A DNA stretch of 64,000 bases, from contig JAKZAP010000018.1 in the NCBI GenBank assembly GCA_023053575.1, forward strand, positions 5,084,001 through 5,148,000, read 5' to 3'. Position 1 is the stretch's first letter. Each line of letters begins with the position of its first letter. This stretch comes from Branchinecta lynchi. Lineage: Eukaryota; Arthropoda; Branchiopoda; Anostraca; Branchinectidae. Shown here in pieces: positions 52,536 through 63,790 of this stretch. The notes beneath the pieces are model-generated. The model made no database searches. It saw nothing but the letters and a program-made list of their open reading frames with translations, and was not told the DNA's origin. Made by a program: the position numbers and the translations under genes.

Positions 52536-53690
52536 TCGGCTCCTAAAGCTAGCGATAATTTTAACCATGTCAAATTTGTAGTTTGAACTCTTAATCTCAA
52601 CGCAGTGTTTGGTGAATCTTGGCACGTTGATAATGTTGGAAAAAATAGAAAGGAACAAGACAAAAATACCACATCTTGGTATGAGTTGAGCTTTTCTTTT
52701 ATTTCTTTGTTGTTTCGTTGCGTTTTTTTTTGTAATCATTTACGCAATTTTACAACTTTAATGATTGTAAAATATTTTCTGAAAGTAAAAATAAAATAAA
52801 TTACAAATGTTCGTAAAGAAGGAAAGACTCGAAGCAAAAAGGAGATAATAGGTGCCACACTTGTGTCATTGAGAGGAGGGATTTAAAAGTGGCTTTGTTG
52901 GTATCCTAAGCCTTGACTAGTTTCCCCCTTTTCAGTCCAGCCAATAGGCCTACAGTGTTGAAACTCTAGTTACATGATTTACCTACATAGGCCCTTACGG
53001 AAATTTCTCATCTGAAATCTTTCCAGACAACAGGAAACAGATTTCGACACGATTTCAGGTTTTAGTCTTTTTCTCGGATCGATGTGAGGAAAAAACTCAA
53101 AATTCCGGTCGATCAGAGAAAGAAACTAGAAATCGGGTCGAAATCTTTTCAATTTGCCTGATTCGATTTCAGGCAGGAAAATACTATATAAATATAAACT
53201 ATAGGTACATAACTACAGGATGCACAACATTTCGTACAGTATCGGCCAGTGACAGCGGATGGTGCAATCCGGCGGAATTTTCAACCGTGTGACTCTATTT
53301 TTCCATAACTCAGTATACGAAATTTTGTTCCTTCTTGAATTTCTTAAAAAAATTTACCCTTTCGAGTAAAATTTCTGGAACAACGGTTCCAGGCAAAAGA
53401 ACACTCTTTGCGGAATTTAACAGTCGGTTTATTGTCACGCCGTTCAAAATACAACGACAAAAACTATACCACAAAAACATGACACAGATTTAACGTTAGT
53501 ATTTAACGATAGAAAACGTTAAAGCTCGCCTAGCACTGTTTACTACTTATGTTCCAGTTTCTTAAAATAGTTGATCATTTTAAAACTAGGCTCTGCTTTA
53601 AACAAATTACCAATTTAACCGAATTGGCTGTTCTAAGCTTTTGTCCAGCGCGTTGAATATAGCAGAAACAGGGAAAAATTTACACAAACA
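52536..53690. other. Unassigned sequence
   Basis: AT-rich. No repeat family of this window, no terminal repeats and no domain-bearing frame seen. Confidence 0.3.
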
Positions 53691-54340
53691 TTTTTGGGAT
53701 CGCAAAAACGAAAGTGGAAGGATACCTATGACTGCGTAAAAGTTGTCGTCTATCCGTCTGTCAGCACGATCACTCTGAACTAGATATTTTGATGAAACTT
53801 GGTGTGAGGATTTCTTGGGTCAAGGGTCGAGTTCATCGATGAGCTCTGTAGCCCTACATTTAGGGGTGGGTGAGGAGGTTGAAATTAACGGGGAGAACAA
53901 CACTTTTTGCTAATGCTAATGCGATCACAGCTAATGAGATAGTAAATTTAGGGGTAAGAAGACGTATTGAACACGTATATGAAAATAATTTGTCTCCGGA
54001 TAAGTATTTCGCCTGGAATTGTTAAAGGAAAATTTGTTAAAGTATACGTTTTGTCTGAAGTTGATTAGGGGTCCGATTTAGTGAAGGAGACATTCTGAAT
54101 CCGTATATGACAATCATTTTCTACCTGGACGTATAGTTCGCCAGGAATCCGGCTGAAACCGGAAAATTTTGCTTTAAGTTGTGCTGGGAAAGTCGGAAGG
54201 AAGTTCTGAATTTTTTTTTAATCTGCTTCTAACTTTTAATAAAACGTGGAGTCTGACGAAGACCAGGTATCTACAAGACCCAATTGTCTGGATCAAATAT
54301 GAAATTTCTGGGATCCCATCGAAACCTTTGGTCTTATTTC
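53691..54340 (-). mobile_element. Family L element (L4)
   Basis: Minus orientation, both ends recognisable: TTTTTGGGATCGCAAAAACG at the left and TGGGATCCCATCGAAACCTT at the right. L 3' module (GATGAAACTTGGTGTGAGGA, CCCTACATTTAGGGGTGGG) and two decayed body units. Confidence 0.6.
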
Positions 54341-54559
54341 TTCCGACGGAGCTCCTGGCAAACAATCTACCAAAGCAATGTATCGAAAATGGCAAAGCCC
54401 GCTAATAGTGAGAATCAGTGATTTATCGTTAGAGAGGTTAGAAACGACCGTATGAAAATCAGGTCTCGGGGTTTAAGAACTGATGGAGTGACCCCGGAAG
54501 AAGGTTGCATTGTCATTACAGGGGTCTTTTGAAGCTTAAATGAAAAGGCACTTTATTTT
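54341..54559. other. Short unassigned spacer
   Basis: Between L4 and O copy 4; nothing recognised. Confidence 0.3.
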
Positions 54560-55205
54560 TACATCTGATACTGAATACACTGAAATATTTTGACACATCG
54601 AACGGATTTTGTTCTTTTTCACCAGGAGCTCCAGTAGGAACGTTCAGAGTGTGCATTGCTTTCCCAACAACAGAAAATTCATGAAGACGCGGAGAATTTG
54701 AATCTCAACAAACCCCTACATTCCCACGGCTAAAGATGCGACATCGGAGAAGTTCCGCATGTAGAAGATAATTTCGTAAACCACATTTGATTTACCACGA
54801 AAATGGTTTTTTATAGGTTTTTATAGAATATATAAAATTTATTTTATATATTCAGTATATTCGCTGGCCTATAAAAAATACATTTTCGTTGGTTTCTTCA
54901 TTGATTTTTAGTGACACGCATGTAGAAAAGTAGGAAAATGATTTTTTGGATGTGTCTTGGAAGGAATCTGATCAATGAGTTGCACATGTAGTTGGTAAAT
55001 GTTTCAAGCGTAGAGGGAGAAGCACATAGAGGTCCCACTACGCCGAAAGAATAAGTTCATTCGATGAAAACAATTATCTGTGGATAACGGACAAACGAAG
55101 TAACGTATTTGCATCAGGTTTTCAGGCCAATTAAACAGAGTGAATGATGTGTTACTAGTTACTAGACTGTTGAATCTCGGCCCCATTTGTTTAAATTTTA
55201 ACAAA
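54560..55205 (+). repeat. Dispersed repeat O, copy 4
   Basis: Blocks as in copy 1 at 10855-11310: GAATACACTGAAAT, AAGACGCGGAGAATTTGAAT, AGCGTAGAGGGA.AAGCACATA, TAACTAGACTGTTG-like. Includes a local palindrome around TTTTATAGAATATATAAAAT (about 54820). 55206-55610 shows nothing recognisable. Confidence 0.5.
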
Positions 55206-55613
55206 ATTCAGTTAGACTGTAAGGACGGTAACTCTCGAACTGTTTGAGGTATTTAACTGAAACGACTGTCACATTGATCACTGGCCGTGAGGTCAGTAGT
55301 GAGTTATGAAACACCGATCCATAAGAAACGAATTCCTAAATCTCTTAAATCCCAAAGACCTGACATCTGACAATTAATTTTACTTTACTAAGAAAGGGCC
55401 AGAAGTCCGTTTCGTCGGAAAAACTGACAATTTTTATTTATTTATTTGTGACCCGCTTTTTGGATAACAGCAGAGTACGAGTAAAATACACATATTAAAA
55501 TACTAAACAAAACAATGTAAATAAACATTACTACATTCTTTTCATATCGTTTAAAAAACACACCAAATAGACTTACATTTTTGCACAGTGACAAGCACAT
55601 TGAACGGTTCAGG

Positions 55614-56625
55614 AACAAGACCATAGGTTTCGATGGGATCACAAAAAGTTAAAATATTTGCTTTCGACAATTCGGTCTTATAGATATTCGGTCTTCAACA
55701 GACTTCTTAAACATTTTTACTTTTAACATTTACAAACAGGTTAATTAAGGCCAATAGTAATAATCGGAGAAGGCCAAGTTCGTGTTAGACAGTGCAAACC
55801 GGATACGCCAGCTGAACTTCAACAAGTTCCGATATCCGTTTTGCGCTGTCAAATATTCAAATATCGATTCAGCATATGGTTTACCCTATAGCCTACGTCG
55901 TATCTCCTTCCTTCCTTACTTCTGCCCAACTTCCGGTTTCGGCCGGATTCCGGACAAACTACTTGTCTGGCAAAAAAACTAAAGCTGAAAAACCAATTCT
56001 CCAACCTCTAATCAACTTCAGATTAAACTTTTACTTTTAACAAATTTCCCAGCGATCTATACATCCGGTGAGGAAATTATTGTCATGTGCGAATTCAGCA
56101 TGTTTTCTTACCCGCAAATCGAATATCTTATCAAATTTAAATAAAACTTTTACTTTTAACAAATTCTAAGGTTTCGGCCGGATTCCGGCCGAACTAATTG
56201 TCCGGCAAGAAAACAAATTTCATATTCGGACTCAGCGCGTCTCCTTGCTCCTAAATCGATCCTCTAATCAACTTCATATTAAACTTTTACTTTCACAAAT
56301 TTTCCGGTTTTCGCCGGATTCCGGGTGAACTATTTGTCCGGCTAGAAAATAAATTTCATATCCGAATTCAACATGTTTCCTCAACTATCTCGATAGCTTT
56401 AAAAAAATATTTTGATTGCCCTTTAATTTGAAACCCCTCCCCCACCGTCAAATATAGGGCTACAGAGCCCATCATCGAACTTGACCTGTACTTTGATCAA
56501 CAGGATCCTCCCACCAAGTTTCATCAAAATATCTCCATCCCTTCGAGAGTTATCGTGCGGACAGACGGACAACTTTTGCGATGTCATAGGTATCCCTCCT
56601 CTTACGTTTTGGGATCCCAAAAACT
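55614..56625 (+). mobile_element. Family L element (L2), both ends present
   Basis: 5' end GACCATAGGTTTCGATGGGA followed by TCACAAAA; 3' end CCTCTTACGTTTTGGGATCC CAAAA. Three body units (TTTCGGCCGGATTCCGG, AACTACTTGTCTGGC). A palindromic J end without core is inserted at about 55783-55862 (CAGTGCAAACCGGATACGCC ... ATATCCGTTTTGCGCTG). The 3' module is AAGTTTCATCAAAATATC, CGAGAGTTATCGTGCGG, ACAGACGGACAACTTTTGCG. Confidence 0.7.
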
Positions 56626-56814
56626 GGCTAATAATTTCATGGGCTGAGAGGACAGATGTTTGTGGAGGGAAATAGATTTGAATGCGAACGAAAGAGTGTA
56701 TTGATACTGTCCTGAACGTTGAAATTCGAATCCAGTTTACGATTACGAAAGGAAATTGGAAGACACATCAGCAATACAGTAATTAAAGAAACAACTTCTC
56801 AAATTTTTAACATC
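56626..56814. other. Spacer between two inverted L elements
   Basis: 190 bp unique sequence between the 3' palindromes of L2 and L3, which face each other. No feature recognised. Confidence 0.35.
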
Positions 56815-58490
56815 TTTTTGGGATCCCAAAACGTAAGAGGAGGGATACTCATCACATCGCAAAAGTTGTCCGTCTGTCCGCACGATAACTCTCGAAAGGA
56901 TTGAGGTATTTTGATGAAACTTGGTCGGAGGATCCTTTGGGTCGAAGTACAGGTCAAGTTCGAAGATGGGCTCTGTCGCCCTATGTTTGAGGGTGGGTCA
57001 GGGGTTTCAAATTAAGCTATTGACATAGTTGATTCAGAGGTAAGGAGACATGCTGAGTTCGATATGAAATCTATTTTCTCACCGGACAAATAATTCACCC
57101 GGAATCTGGCGTAAACCGGAAAATTTGTGAAAAGTAAGGGCCGGAATCCGGCCCAAACCGGAGAATTCGTTGAAATTAAAAGAATTTACTTAAATTTGAT
57201 AAAAGTAAGGGCCGGAATCCGGCCCAAACCGGAGAATTTCTTAAAATTAAAAGTTTTATTTAGATTTGATAAGATGTTCGATTTGCGGGTAAGAAGAAAT
57301 GCTGAATCCGTACATGACAATAATTTTCTTACCGGACGTACAGATCGCTCGGAATCCGGCTGAAACCGGAAAATTTGTTAAAAGTAAAAGTTTAATCTGA
57401 AGTTGATTAGTGGTTGGATGTAGGGGTAAGGAGATACGCTGAATTTTTTTTTAGCTTTAATTTTTGCCAGACAAGTGGTTCGTCCGGAATCCGGTCGAAA
57501 CCGGGATTTGGGCAGAAGTAAGGAAGGAAGGAGATACGACGTAGGCTATAGGGTAAACCATATGCTGAATCCGTGTCTGAATATTTTGACAGCGCAGAAC
57601 GGATTTCTGAATAGTTTTTTCTCTTATTTCTTTAACTGTTTTGTAATCCATCCATAACACCATTCTGGTGTGACGATGGTGAATAATTATACCTTTGGGG
57701 CTAGGTGCGGAGATACTATAGTCGTTTCTTTTTTGGTGTTTATAACATTATAACTAGACATTGTTATTTTTACTCTCACCATGGGTCCTTGGGCTTTCGG
57801 GGGAGATAAGAGCGTTCATTCTTACAAATATGTTAAGGGACACACAAAATATTTCTTGAAAGCTTTTGCCATAGTTGATTTAGGGGTAAGGAGACATGCT
57901 GAGTTCGAATATGAAATCTATTTTCTCGCCGGACAAATAGTTCATCCGGAATCTGGCGAAAACCGGAAAATGTGTGAAAAGTAAAAGTTTAATATGAAGT
58001 TGATTAGAGGTTTGATTTAGGAGCAAGGTGACGTGCTGAGTCCGAATATGAAATGTATTTTCTCGCCGGACAATTAGTTCGGCCGGAATCTGGCCCAAAC
58101 CGGAGAATTTGTTAAAAGTAAATTTTTATTTAAATTTGATAAGATGTTGATGTTCGATTTACGGGTAAGAAGAGATGCTGAATTCGCACATGACAATCAT
58201 TTTCTTACTAGACGCTGAATCTTATCTGATATCATATCTTAATATTTTGACAGCGCAGAACGGATTTCTGAATATATCTGAACTTGTTGAAATTCAGCTG
58301 GCGTATCCGGTTTGCTCTGTCAAATACAAACTTTGTTATTACCTCCGATTATTACCATTGGCCTTAACCTGTTTGTAAATTTTAAAAGTAAAAATGTTCA
58401 AGAAGTCTGTTGAAGACCGAATATCTACAAGACCGAATTGTCGGGAGCAAATATTAAAATTTGGATCCCATTGAAACCTTTGGTCTTGTT
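56815..58490 (-). mobile_element. Family L element (L3), both ends present, internally rearranged
   Basis: Minus orientation. The left terminus TTTTGGGATCCCAAAACGTA is the mirror of the L2 right end; the right terminus TTGGATCCCATTGAAACCTT. At least six body units, two of them nearly identical back to back (AAAGTAAGGGCCGGAATCCG at about 57133 and 57204). Two J-end stubs (CAGCGCAGAACGGATTTCTG at 57590 and 58252) and a 200-bp segment (57637-57835) that recurs at 58855-59070 are embedded. Confidence 0.65.
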
Positions 58491-60121
58491 TCATTAGGAT
58501 ATGGTAAATTCCGGAACAACTGTGAATATATGGGCCGCAAAAAGCACTATACATCCTTCCGAGTGCCTTGCTTGGAAGCTTCCTACAATGCGGAAGCGCC
58601 ACACAAAGTTCATGGCACTCTGGTTCTTTATTCCGATTTCTTTGCTAGATTTTGTCTGATGTAGCCAACCGAGTCAAACATTAATTTAAGATTCACCAAA
58701 CGTTTTATCGTTTCGGAGATTCGGATCTGGATTATTTTCATAAGCTCCTGCATTCTTGGTTATTAAAGGATTCCGGTCGATCTCATCTTAACCAAAAGAT
58801 AGACCTACCAGCACATTTCGACTTGTTCCTATTTATTAGTGTTGTCTCTTTTTTAACTGTTTTGTAATCCATCGATAACACCGTTCTGGCGTGATGATGG
58901 TGAATAATTATACCGTTGGGGTAAGGTGCGGAGATACTATAGTCGTTTTGTTTTTAGTGATTCTAATATTATAACTAGAAATTCTTATTGCTGTTTTTAG
59001 TATATTTTACTCCCACCATGGACCCTTGGGCTTTCAGGAGAGACAAGAGCATTCATTCTTACAAATATGTGTATAAGATCGATTTTCATGGATGACAACT
59101 TCAGAGCCAATAGAGAGAGCCCTGAGAATTATCTTGTGTCAGGTCAAAGTGCCTTACATTCTCAACCTCAAGGAATTTCCTCTAAACCTTAGCAACCAGA
59201 CGTGTTGCTCTTTATACGAAGTTCGAGAATGATCTGCAATCTCTCCTACGTTTTCATATTTCCAGTCCAATATCCCCCACCCAGTTCCTTCCAATACTTC
59301 GTCAAGACTGTTCAACCTGGAAGCAGATAACAGACAAGATCATGACAGTGAATATAACCCAATAGTGCTTATAATGTGTTTATTTCATGCTTTTATTAAA
59401 CGTTTTGACATCCCAGGCTACTATAACGAATATTGGAAGAAAAAAAAAGATTCTGATTAATCGAGATGAAGCACACAATCTTCTTAATTCTTAATCTCAT
59501 CAATGCGAGAACCGAGCGTTGTAGAAAGAGCTTAATGCCAGCATTCATTGAAATGTTGAATAAATGACGTATACATATCTCCGTGTAATATTTTAGCTTC
59601 TCAGTGCTTATTTCGACTAGTTGTTTCCTTACGAAGGCCTTGTAATGTCATTTATTGCCTGACAAAAAATAAAAGAAAATGGCCGTCTATAAGAAAAGAT
59701 ACATATATAGCGGAAAGCTTGGATAATCAAGTCAGGAACACCTAATCATGGACCCTTGGTCTGTGAACCACTATGATTCCAGACTTATTTACTTCAAAGA
59801 TTTATTTTCCGTTACTCCGTGGATGAAAAGTATACTAATAAATTTCCGAAATCCAAAAAAAGAAACGTACTTTCACAAATGAGGTTCCAATGTTCCGACG
59901 AAAGGATTGCTTTTGGTCACGACAAAATTATTAGACGAAAACTTTCTGCACACTCCAATCAGCTTAGCTTCAAAGCAAAAAGCGAGGCAATGAAGAGATT
60001 TTACCCTACCCAACGAAAACGGATCCGAGTCATCATTTACAGTAATGAACAATTTAGGCTTTGGCTCGAAGTTGCAAAATTCTTTCTGGAAAAAACTTTC
60101 GCATCATCTTTTTACCAGATG
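58491..60121. other. Mostly unassigned; copy of a 200-bp segment from L3
   Basis: 58855-59070 repeats 57637-57835 (GTTTTGTAATCCATC, GGTGCGGAGATACTATAGTC, CCCTTGGGCTTTC) at an offset of about 1.2 kb. The 148-codon frame 59819-60265 runs into the J element at 60122 and has no domain. Nothing else recognised. Confidence 0.35.
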
Positions 60122-60245
60122 GAGCCTGAACAGGACCCTTGCCAAGACGAGCCGAAATATTGCCAGAATAAATCTCAGCTAGCTTATCCATTGAGCATCA
60201 TCAAATATGATTTGCAAGTCAGCTTGAGCTGGAGGAATACCTTTG
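60122..60245 (+). mobile_element. J element with partly decayed hammerhead-like core
   Basis: GAGCCTGAACAGGACCCTTG, CCAAGACGAGCCGAAATATT, then CTCAGCTAGCTTATCCATTG. GAAA is kept; CUGANGA is changed to CUGAACA and stem II has a mismatch. Followed by TTTGCAAGTCAGCTTGAGCT as at 41219 and 48450. Confidence 0.5.
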
Positions 60246-60454
60246 TCTTGAAAAGATGCGATTAACTTAAATTTAAATCACACTTTCTAGCGACAAGGCT
60301 GTGAAGCCTGTTGACATCGGTGCCGGCACCGGTGCTTACGATGTGGAAGTTAACACTTGGTCCCTGTAGTTTGTTTTCGAGGTCACGCCTTTCTAGTCGC
60401 TGTCATCTACCCTTTTCGTGAAGGAATCTGTTGTTTCCGCCAGGGATCGACTAC

Positions 60455-60759
60455 GAGCGTGTTCCACCCTCGTACCAATAGTAACTACTAGTTACTATTT
60501 CCGTTCCATCCTCACGAAAAGTTACTACGCTGACCGTTCCAACCTTCTCGGAATAGTAACTAATAGTTACTATTTGCTTACCATGCTCGGGAGCGTGGTA
60601 AGCGTAGTAACTACGTATCTCTATAACGTGATTGGTCGGATTCGCCCGTGGCATGATATCCCGCTGGAAAATAGAAAGATTGTTCCAGCCTTGACGGCAA
60701 AAAGCCAGAATTTGTGACGTCATGCGTAGTAACTACGGTAAGTAGGGTGGAACACGCTC
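60455..60759 (+). mobile_element. Family E MITE with CRE palindrome, reference copy E3
   Basis: 305 bp, ends GAGCGTGTTCCACCCT and AGGGTGGAACACGCTC (16-bp perfect inverted repeat). Internal TTACTATTTCCG and GAATAGTAACTAATAGTTAC motifs, a GCTCGGGAGCGTGGTAAGCG block, and TGTGACGTCATGCGTAG with a perfect TGACGTCA. No ORF. 60246-60454 unassigned. Confidence 0.8.
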
Positions 60760-61850
60760 TAAAAAGAGGCACGGCACGGCATGGCATAGTGCAGGAGGCA
60801 CGAGTAATAAACAGAGAATAGCAAGTAGTAGACGTAGACAAGTAAGTGAGAGTTCAGACTCCAGTTCACAACTCCAGAGCCTAAAAGAAGACACGTTAGA
60901 ACATTGTCCCCGCCCCTCACTCTGAAGCCTGAAAGAGACCTCTTAGTTTTGGCGCCTCTTTTTAGTACTCGCGCCTCCTATACTGTGTCGAACCGTGCCT
61001 TGCCTCTTTTTAGTCGATCTTATTTCCGCCACCACTGTCTCCACGTTGAAGGACCTGTCTTACCTATAATATTAATGCAACCTACTTCCGTAACCACTCC
61101 ATATATTTCTAAATCCGGAGACCCCAATTTCGTACGGTACATTCTAACACCTCTAACAAAACCACGATGATTTTCTCACTTGCCGTATGTTGCTATCTTC
61201 GGGGTGTACCACGCTGTCGATGGTTCTGAGCTTTTTCCATCAGAAAAACAGTTATGTAAATTGTTTCCCTGTTTTCGCTACAACTAAACGGGTCCCGGGG
61301 GGGGGTCCTTTAAAGAGTTCGACAGGTGCACAACCCGGTTTGCAAAGAAATTGTACCACTCCAATTTCTTACTAAGGTATTGCTTCAGTTTATGTGAGTG
61401 CCCTCGCGTCCTGCTGGAGGTGTCTTTCCTGCACCGTCAGAAGTTGAATTACGTCCGAAGTAACAAATAGTAAGAGGTCTCTTAATTTGATGATCGCCCT
61501 AACTTTGAACGGTCACACAAAATCATACTCAGCAAGTTAATTGCAAAAACACTTAACATGTTTATTTTGCAGAATCCATAAGAGGTCATCTGGATTTTGA
61601 AATATTTGGCCCCTATTTCCTTCTGCTTCTTCTTCCGTTTTGTCAGCTCTCGAAGTATTACAATAGACCGTTGACAGTTTAATAAAAATTACTGAGTGCG
61701 GACTATCCATATATTAGCGACAGAATACAAATAAGCGGCAGACGGCGTTCAGACATATTACCGAACCGTGTGAAGTTCACAGAAACACTGCTCGATCTTT
61801 CGACTTTTCCCAACAGAAGAAGTAACAGATTTGTAAGTAAAAAAAATGGA
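60760..61850. other. Unassigned sequence
   Basis: Begins with GGCACGGCACGGCATGGCA short repeats. No domain-bearing frame (60904-61170 and 61187-61375 examined). Nothing else recognised. Confidence 0.3.
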
Positions 61851-61894
61851 ATGAAATACGTCTATATGAGAAGAAAACTGAAAGGATTGGCTGT

Positions 61895-62850
61895 TGGGCT
61901 GATTTCAAATTTGCTATTTGTTCTTCTTTGTTTTCTAATAAAACGAAGGACATAAAAAACTGAAGGAAGTGTTCAAAGAAGCATATCTCTAAGCATTTTA
62001 GAAAAAACAGCGCAACCTGTTGATGAAAAAAAAGAAAGAAAATCAAAGTTTCGGGAAAAATGGACTGAAACACGGTTTATGTGAGAAGAAAGCTGAAAAA
62101 ATTGGCTGATTTCAAATTTGCTATTTTCTCTTCTTTGTTTTCTAATACAACCAAGGACGTAAAACTCTGAAGGAACTGTTCAAACTTCAAAGAAGCATAT
62201 CTGTAAGCGTTTAAAAAAAATAGCGCAAGCTGTTTATGAAAAAAAAACGAAAGAAAATCAAAGTTTCGGGAATCCACAAACCCTCTCGACAAGAAAGGAT
62301 AGGTGAAATTAAAGACTTCAATATTTCTTCTGAAGGTTTCATTAAATCAGAGCTACTGTTTGTCTAGACCATCAGCTGATATCAAATTTGCTATTTGTTC
62401 TTCTTTGTTTTCTAATAAAACGAAGGACGTAAAAAACTGAAGGAAGTGTTCAAAGAAGCATATCTCTAAGCGTTTCAAAAACAGCGCAACCTGTTGATGA
62501 AAAACAAGAAAGAAAATCAAAGTTTCGGGGAAAATGGACTGAAACACGGCTTATGTGAGAAGAAAGCTGAAAAAATTCGCTGATTTCAAATTTGCTTTCT
62601 CTTCTTTGTTTTCTAATACAACCAAAGACGTAAAACTCTGAAGGAACTGTTCAAACTTCAAAGGAAGCATATCTGTAAGCGTTTTAAAAAAATAGCGCAA
62701 GCTGTTGATGAAAAAAACCCGAAAGAAAATCAAAGTTTCGGGAATCCACAAACCCTCTCGACAAGAAAGGATAGCTGAAATTAAAGACTTCAATATTTCT
62801 TCTGAAGGTTTCATTAAATCAGAGCCACTGTTTGTCTAGACCATCAGGAA
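61895..62850 (+). repeat. Tandem duplication, period 474 bp
   Basis: Two copies of a 474-bp unit (CACGGTTTATGTGAGAAGAA at 62071; CACGGCTTATGTGAGAAGAA at 62545). Each unit itself contains two related halves of about 200 bp sharing CTTCTTTGTTTTCTAATA, GAAGCATATCT and AAGAAAATCAAAGTTTCGGG. This gives a four-fold A-B-A-B array. The Phe-rich minus-strand frames are shadows of it. Confidence 0.7.
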
Positions 62851-62859
62851 CATTGACAA

Positions 62860-63310
62860 ATCTGTCAGGCCGTGCATGCCGGGAACATTAATCAGGAGAT
62901 CAGGCTGTCTCTTAAGAAGCGATCGTGGCAAGGGTGATGCAGAAAATAACGTCAGTAAATCAAAGTTTGGAAATCAAAATGACCGAAGGAATATCTGTCT
63001 TGCCCAGTTCTAGAAAACATGAGCCGCTTCCCAAAGACAGGAGAGCTAATAACCATCTTTTATGGTTGCGTGAATGCTAGAAAACAATCGAAGACGATTT
63101 TGAAAGATCTTTAAGAAAACAATCAAAGATAGAAGACCAAGATGGTTCGGCCACGTACTCCAACAACCTAAAGATGCTCTACTCAGACGATGCCTCATGT
63201 CAACCTCATCCCCGGTGCGAACAGGAGGCCAACGTAAGACATGGTTTCTGACAGTCAAGCCGGACCTAGAACCGACTGCGGACATCGGAAGTATGGGAGA
63301 CGCCATACTG
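62860..63310 (+). pseudogene. Non-LTR retrotransposon C-terminus, first part
   Basis: A plus-strand frame through 63142-63300 reads RRPRWFGHVLQQPKDALLRR followed by V-R-T-G-G-Q-R-K-T-W-F. The R-W-[FL]-G-H-[VL] block and the G-G-Q-R-K-T-W block are hallmarks of the C-terminal domain of RTE/I-like non-LTR ORF2 proteins. Upstream sequence to 62860 is frame-broken. The frame is cut at 63311 by MITE C3 and resumes at 63617. Confidence 0.65.
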
Positions 63311-63616
63311 CACTGTCAGAAGTTTCATAACAGATAGCGTACAACACTTTTAATATAACTTCAATTGGTAAAAATACTAACGGGAACGAAAGAAACATAA
63401 CAGATAACATCCCAAAGTGTTATCTGTTGAAACCGCGCATCTTTCTGTTGTCGTTATGTATTCTGATAGTGTAGTATTTTTACGTATTGAAGGGGTTGTT
63501 GGAGATCTAGGCACGAAATAGTATAAACTTAATAGGTCATAAGACTTTATTTCTAAGTGAAAAGGTGTTATTCTTGAAAGTGTTATGCGCAATCTGTTAT
63601 GAAACTTCTGACAGTG
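63311..63616. mobile_element. Family C MITE, copy C3, inserted in a non-LTR ORF
   Basis: 306 bp, ends CACTGTCAGAAGTTTCATAA and TTATGAAACTTCTGACAGTG. The right half contains an extra internal end-like sequence (TATTCTGATAGTGTA at about 63461), suggesting an internal rearrangement. TG on both sides may be a 2-bp target duplication. Confidence 0.75.
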
Positions 63617-63790
63617 TGGGTGTGCCCCATTGGGCACACAGTGTGCCGCACACCTCATGGTTAACTCTAACCGAGCCAGTAAAGCAGGACCGCGATGGGT
63701 GGAAGAAGACATGTCGTCACTTGGTGGATGCCACGATGAGACATAGAGCCTGATCGTAAAACAGGTACAAGTCCAATATTGCATGAACGA
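63617..63790 (+). pseudogene. Non-LTR retrotransposon C-terminus, second part
   Basis: Frame with DRDGWKKTCRHLVDATMRHR followed by A and a stop at about 63752. D-R-D-x-W and D-A-T-M-R-H are typical of the extreme C-terminus of RTE/I-like ORF2 proteins, so this continues the frame at 63142-63300 across the MITE. 63791-64000 shows nothing further. Confidence 0.6.
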
